This document shows, piece after piece, positions 61,600-64,000 of a DNA stretch of 64,000 bases. This DNA comes from Pterobdella sp. o SKG-2022 (taxonomy: Eukaryota; Annelida; Clitellata; Hirudinida; Piscicolidae): assembly GCA_964035795.1 (NCBI GenBank), contig OZ038326.1, forward strand, positions 6,437,759 through 6,501,758. The letters run 5' to 3'. The notes beneath the pieces were generated by a model, which saw only the letters and a list, made by a program, of their open reading frames with translations, made no database searches and had not been told where the DNA came from. Each line of letters opens with the position of its first letter. The stretch's first letter is position 1. A program made the position numbers and the translations under genes.

Positions 61600-64000
61600 C
61601 CTTACCATACAAGACATGAACCCACGTAGGAGAAGTGTGTTTGCCACTGTGTGAACTACAGCTGTCAACCACAGGACAGACGATGTGGAAGACATTAGAA
61701 CCGTGTAAGGGGCACCAGGTTTGAGTTTATTATTATTTATTGTTTTTTTTTTCTTTTTATTATTTTCAAGTATTTTTGCATTATTGTTATTTTTATTTCT
61801 ATTTTTTTTTATTATTCATTTTTTATATAATTTATTAAAAATTTATTTTATTATTTTATTTTATATTATGTTACTAATGCTTATTCAATTTTCTTTAATT
61901 TTTCAATCATCATTACTACTAAATCAATGGCAAATAATTAATGAAATACCACTTTCCGAATAAATTCATTGTCCGGATTTCCAATTTTCTTCGAAATAGT
62001 TTTCTAAACTTCAAAATCCATCAGTATTCAATTTTCCAGTATTTCATATTCCTCTAACAGCCAAAATTTTATTTACACCTCCAATTAAATGTTTAGAAGC
62101 AATGAGCTCCTATAGTGAGTTTTGTGTTGGTTTGTGTTTTATTGGTCAAGAAAGCACTTAAATCAGCAGCCTCACGAAAAAAACATTGCATTATATAATG
62201 AAAATTTTCATAAGAAGTAGCTAAAAACATGTGTTATATTCTGAATTGATTTTTTAAATAATTTTTTCATTCACTTTCAAGATTTATTCATTTTTTCTGT
62301 TTTTATTTTTTCTGATTCCCATTTTTAATTTCTAGAATCGATTCTTACATTGTAGATTGAGTTTTAAATGATTAACATAAGCTCTTCTCAAGGCTTTGTT
62401 AGATTTATGTCACAAATTGACCTTTCCATGCGGTTGAAAAACCAATCAGTTCTTCGAATGCTTCCAAATGGTTTTTACTTATTTTCTGTTTTTATGGGTA
62501 ATGAATAACAATTTTTCTATTTTAACCGTAATCAGTAATAACATTTAACGCTTTACAGGTGTTTTAGTAAGGCTATATTCATCAAAACTTATGAACTTGC
62601 TTTTAAGAGAAATGTTGAATTTTCCTGAATTTTTGGAATAGAGCTTTAAACTTTTCATGTCATTCAAATTCAGCAAGTATCTTTATTACTCCATATGCAT
62701 TAAAAATGCAAAAAAATATATTTAAATAGCCTCGTGGAAATACTTTGGAAAATAAATTATCCATAATTTAAAAATATCATAAATGAAACTGATACTTTAA
62801 ACTTCTATGTAGATTTTTTGACTTTTTCATGGACCAAAAAAAATGCATTTCACACATTTATTTACTCTCTGGCCCTCAAGGCTCATCGAACGTAAGCATG
62901 TATGCTTTTTACTCTATGAATCTAAGAAGTTCCTTATAACAAACATATACACATATTCGTCTTTCTGAATCTAGAAGGTTTATGAATCACTATATCCCTG
63001 CAACGTGGGTGGCTGGGTGTTGGACGTTGAGTGATGGTAGCTACGTGAACCGATTTACAACCAGCGCAAACATAGATCTTGTAGTGTTTTATAGTGCATT
63101 AGAATTTTTTTTGGGTTTTTTATAAAACGAAATATAAAGATGATTTTTTTTTGATTTGTGGGGTGGTTTTTTTTTGGGAGAAATCTTAGAAGATGTTTTA
63201 TACATTAACTCTAAGCCGTGATAATTATTGTATCTTTTGAGCATTTTGGGTTAAAATTGCATCGTTTATTCATAAGTTCCAAAAATATCAACCAACACTA
63301 TTTTATTCATATTTCACATTTTATTAATAATTTCAACAAAAAAAAAACAAAATATATAAAAGCAATAAAAAAATCAATGATAACGAAAAAGTGAAATTAA
63401 GTGTAGCTAGGCTTTAAATATTTATGTAAAACATTTTTGGGTTTTTAAGAGAGCTATAAAAAACTTAATTTATTTGAAAAAAATACTAGACAGGCCCGTG
63501 AAACTAAAATTTTTTGGAAACGGTTGTTGATGAAGGTACTATGACCTGAGAAAGTTCTAGAGTGGTACATAATGGTCCCAAATTAACTTTTGACAAGCAT
63601 TCAGTTCAAAAATGGTTGGATATTTATATAAATTCGAAGCGTTTTGAAAATAGTTTTTTCTTGAATTTGCGAGAAGCATTTGAAGCCAAATTATTGTGGA
63701 AAAAGAAGTGACTAAAAAAGATACTAGTAGAACTGGAATCATATTTTAACAAAAAAAATGTTAATATCAACGGAGCAGATGGTGTTCACATTGGCGTGAT
63801 TTTCAAAACGAAAATCATTTATCAACTTTTTTAAGTCTATTTTTAGAGAGTTAAAAAACTAAATCTTCTTTCATATTGTAATACATATAACCCGTGCTGT
63901 AGATAATTTTCATGCATTTTCAACACAAACTGAATGCCCAAAAAGTCTCTTTCAGATCTATAACGCCGTGTCCGCACATCAATAGTCTTATTTTAATACG
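61600..64000. other. AT-rich DNA to the window end, no gene seen
   Basis: Pyrimidine-rich around 61725-61870, otherwise A/T-rich. I searched for the missing second half of C2A and for C2B and found neither. The minus-strand frame at 63557-63742 has no motif. Confidence 0.4.

Noticed and set aside
61262..61654. Thr/Pro/His-rich 130-codon frame
   Set aside because: Generated by the 22-bp minisatellite; no splice or start support.

Overview
The window is AT-rich animal nuclear DNA. Genes are split into many small exons with GT-AG introns of about 80 bp to several kb. Non-coding DNA is rich in microsatellites and decayed non-LTR retrotransposons, and a tRNA-derived SINE-like family recurs. Every recognisable protein (TANGO1/cTAGE5 family, synaptotagmin-7, CCDC25, a mono-ADP-ribosyltransferase, uL6/RPL9) is eukaryotic, and the first two are typically animal. 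I cannot fix the phylum. A dispersed motif around CCAACCCATGCTAGCATGG reminds me of mollusc/cephalopod repeats, but that is memory only.

Layout. 1-4371: no supportable gene. 4372-6326 (+): five-exon gene for an Asn/Asp-rich protein of unknown function. 6879-14573 (-): seven-exon PARP-family gene with an RBR RING1-like zinc module; one intron hosts a 5'-truncated CR1/L2-like LINE (about 8480-10500). 15740-27136 (+): about 24 exons of a TANGO1/cTAGE5-family ER-exit-site protein without an SH3 domain. One of its introns contains a broken endonuclease/RT element and a 200-base run of N. 28288-28719 (-): small intronless ORF of unknown function. 29172-29284 (+): orphan coding-like exon. 29717-32678 (+): complete nine-exon CCDC25 (208 aa). 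33-35 kb: a 50-bp near-perfect inverted repeat and a possible exon. 35.28-39.06 kb (-): near full-length but dead CR1 element. 41.9-42.8 kb (+): possible exons of an unidentified gene. 44.37-46.07 kb (-): decayed PHD-RT retroelement. 46.2-55.1 kb: nearly featureless AT-rich DNA with a long CA repeat. 55.1-59.9 kb (+): three consecutive exons of a synaptotagmin-7-like gene (linker plus most of C2A), with an intact intronless RPL9 retrocopy antisense in one intron. 60-64 kb: intron/intergenic DNA with a truncated LINE tail and a 22-bp minisatellite.

There is no operon. The Asn-rich gene and the PARP gene are tail to tail. The PARP and TANGO1-like genes are head to head, 1.17 kb apart. All gene models were spliced by eye. 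They are supported by reading-frame phase agreement across every junction and by family conservation, except where an entry says a junction is weak. The observations most worth following up are the RING1-like/PARP fusion with its unusual insertion inside the catalytic domain, the retrocopied RPL9 nested antisense in synaptotagmin-7, and complementary repeat tracts flanking a C2A exon.
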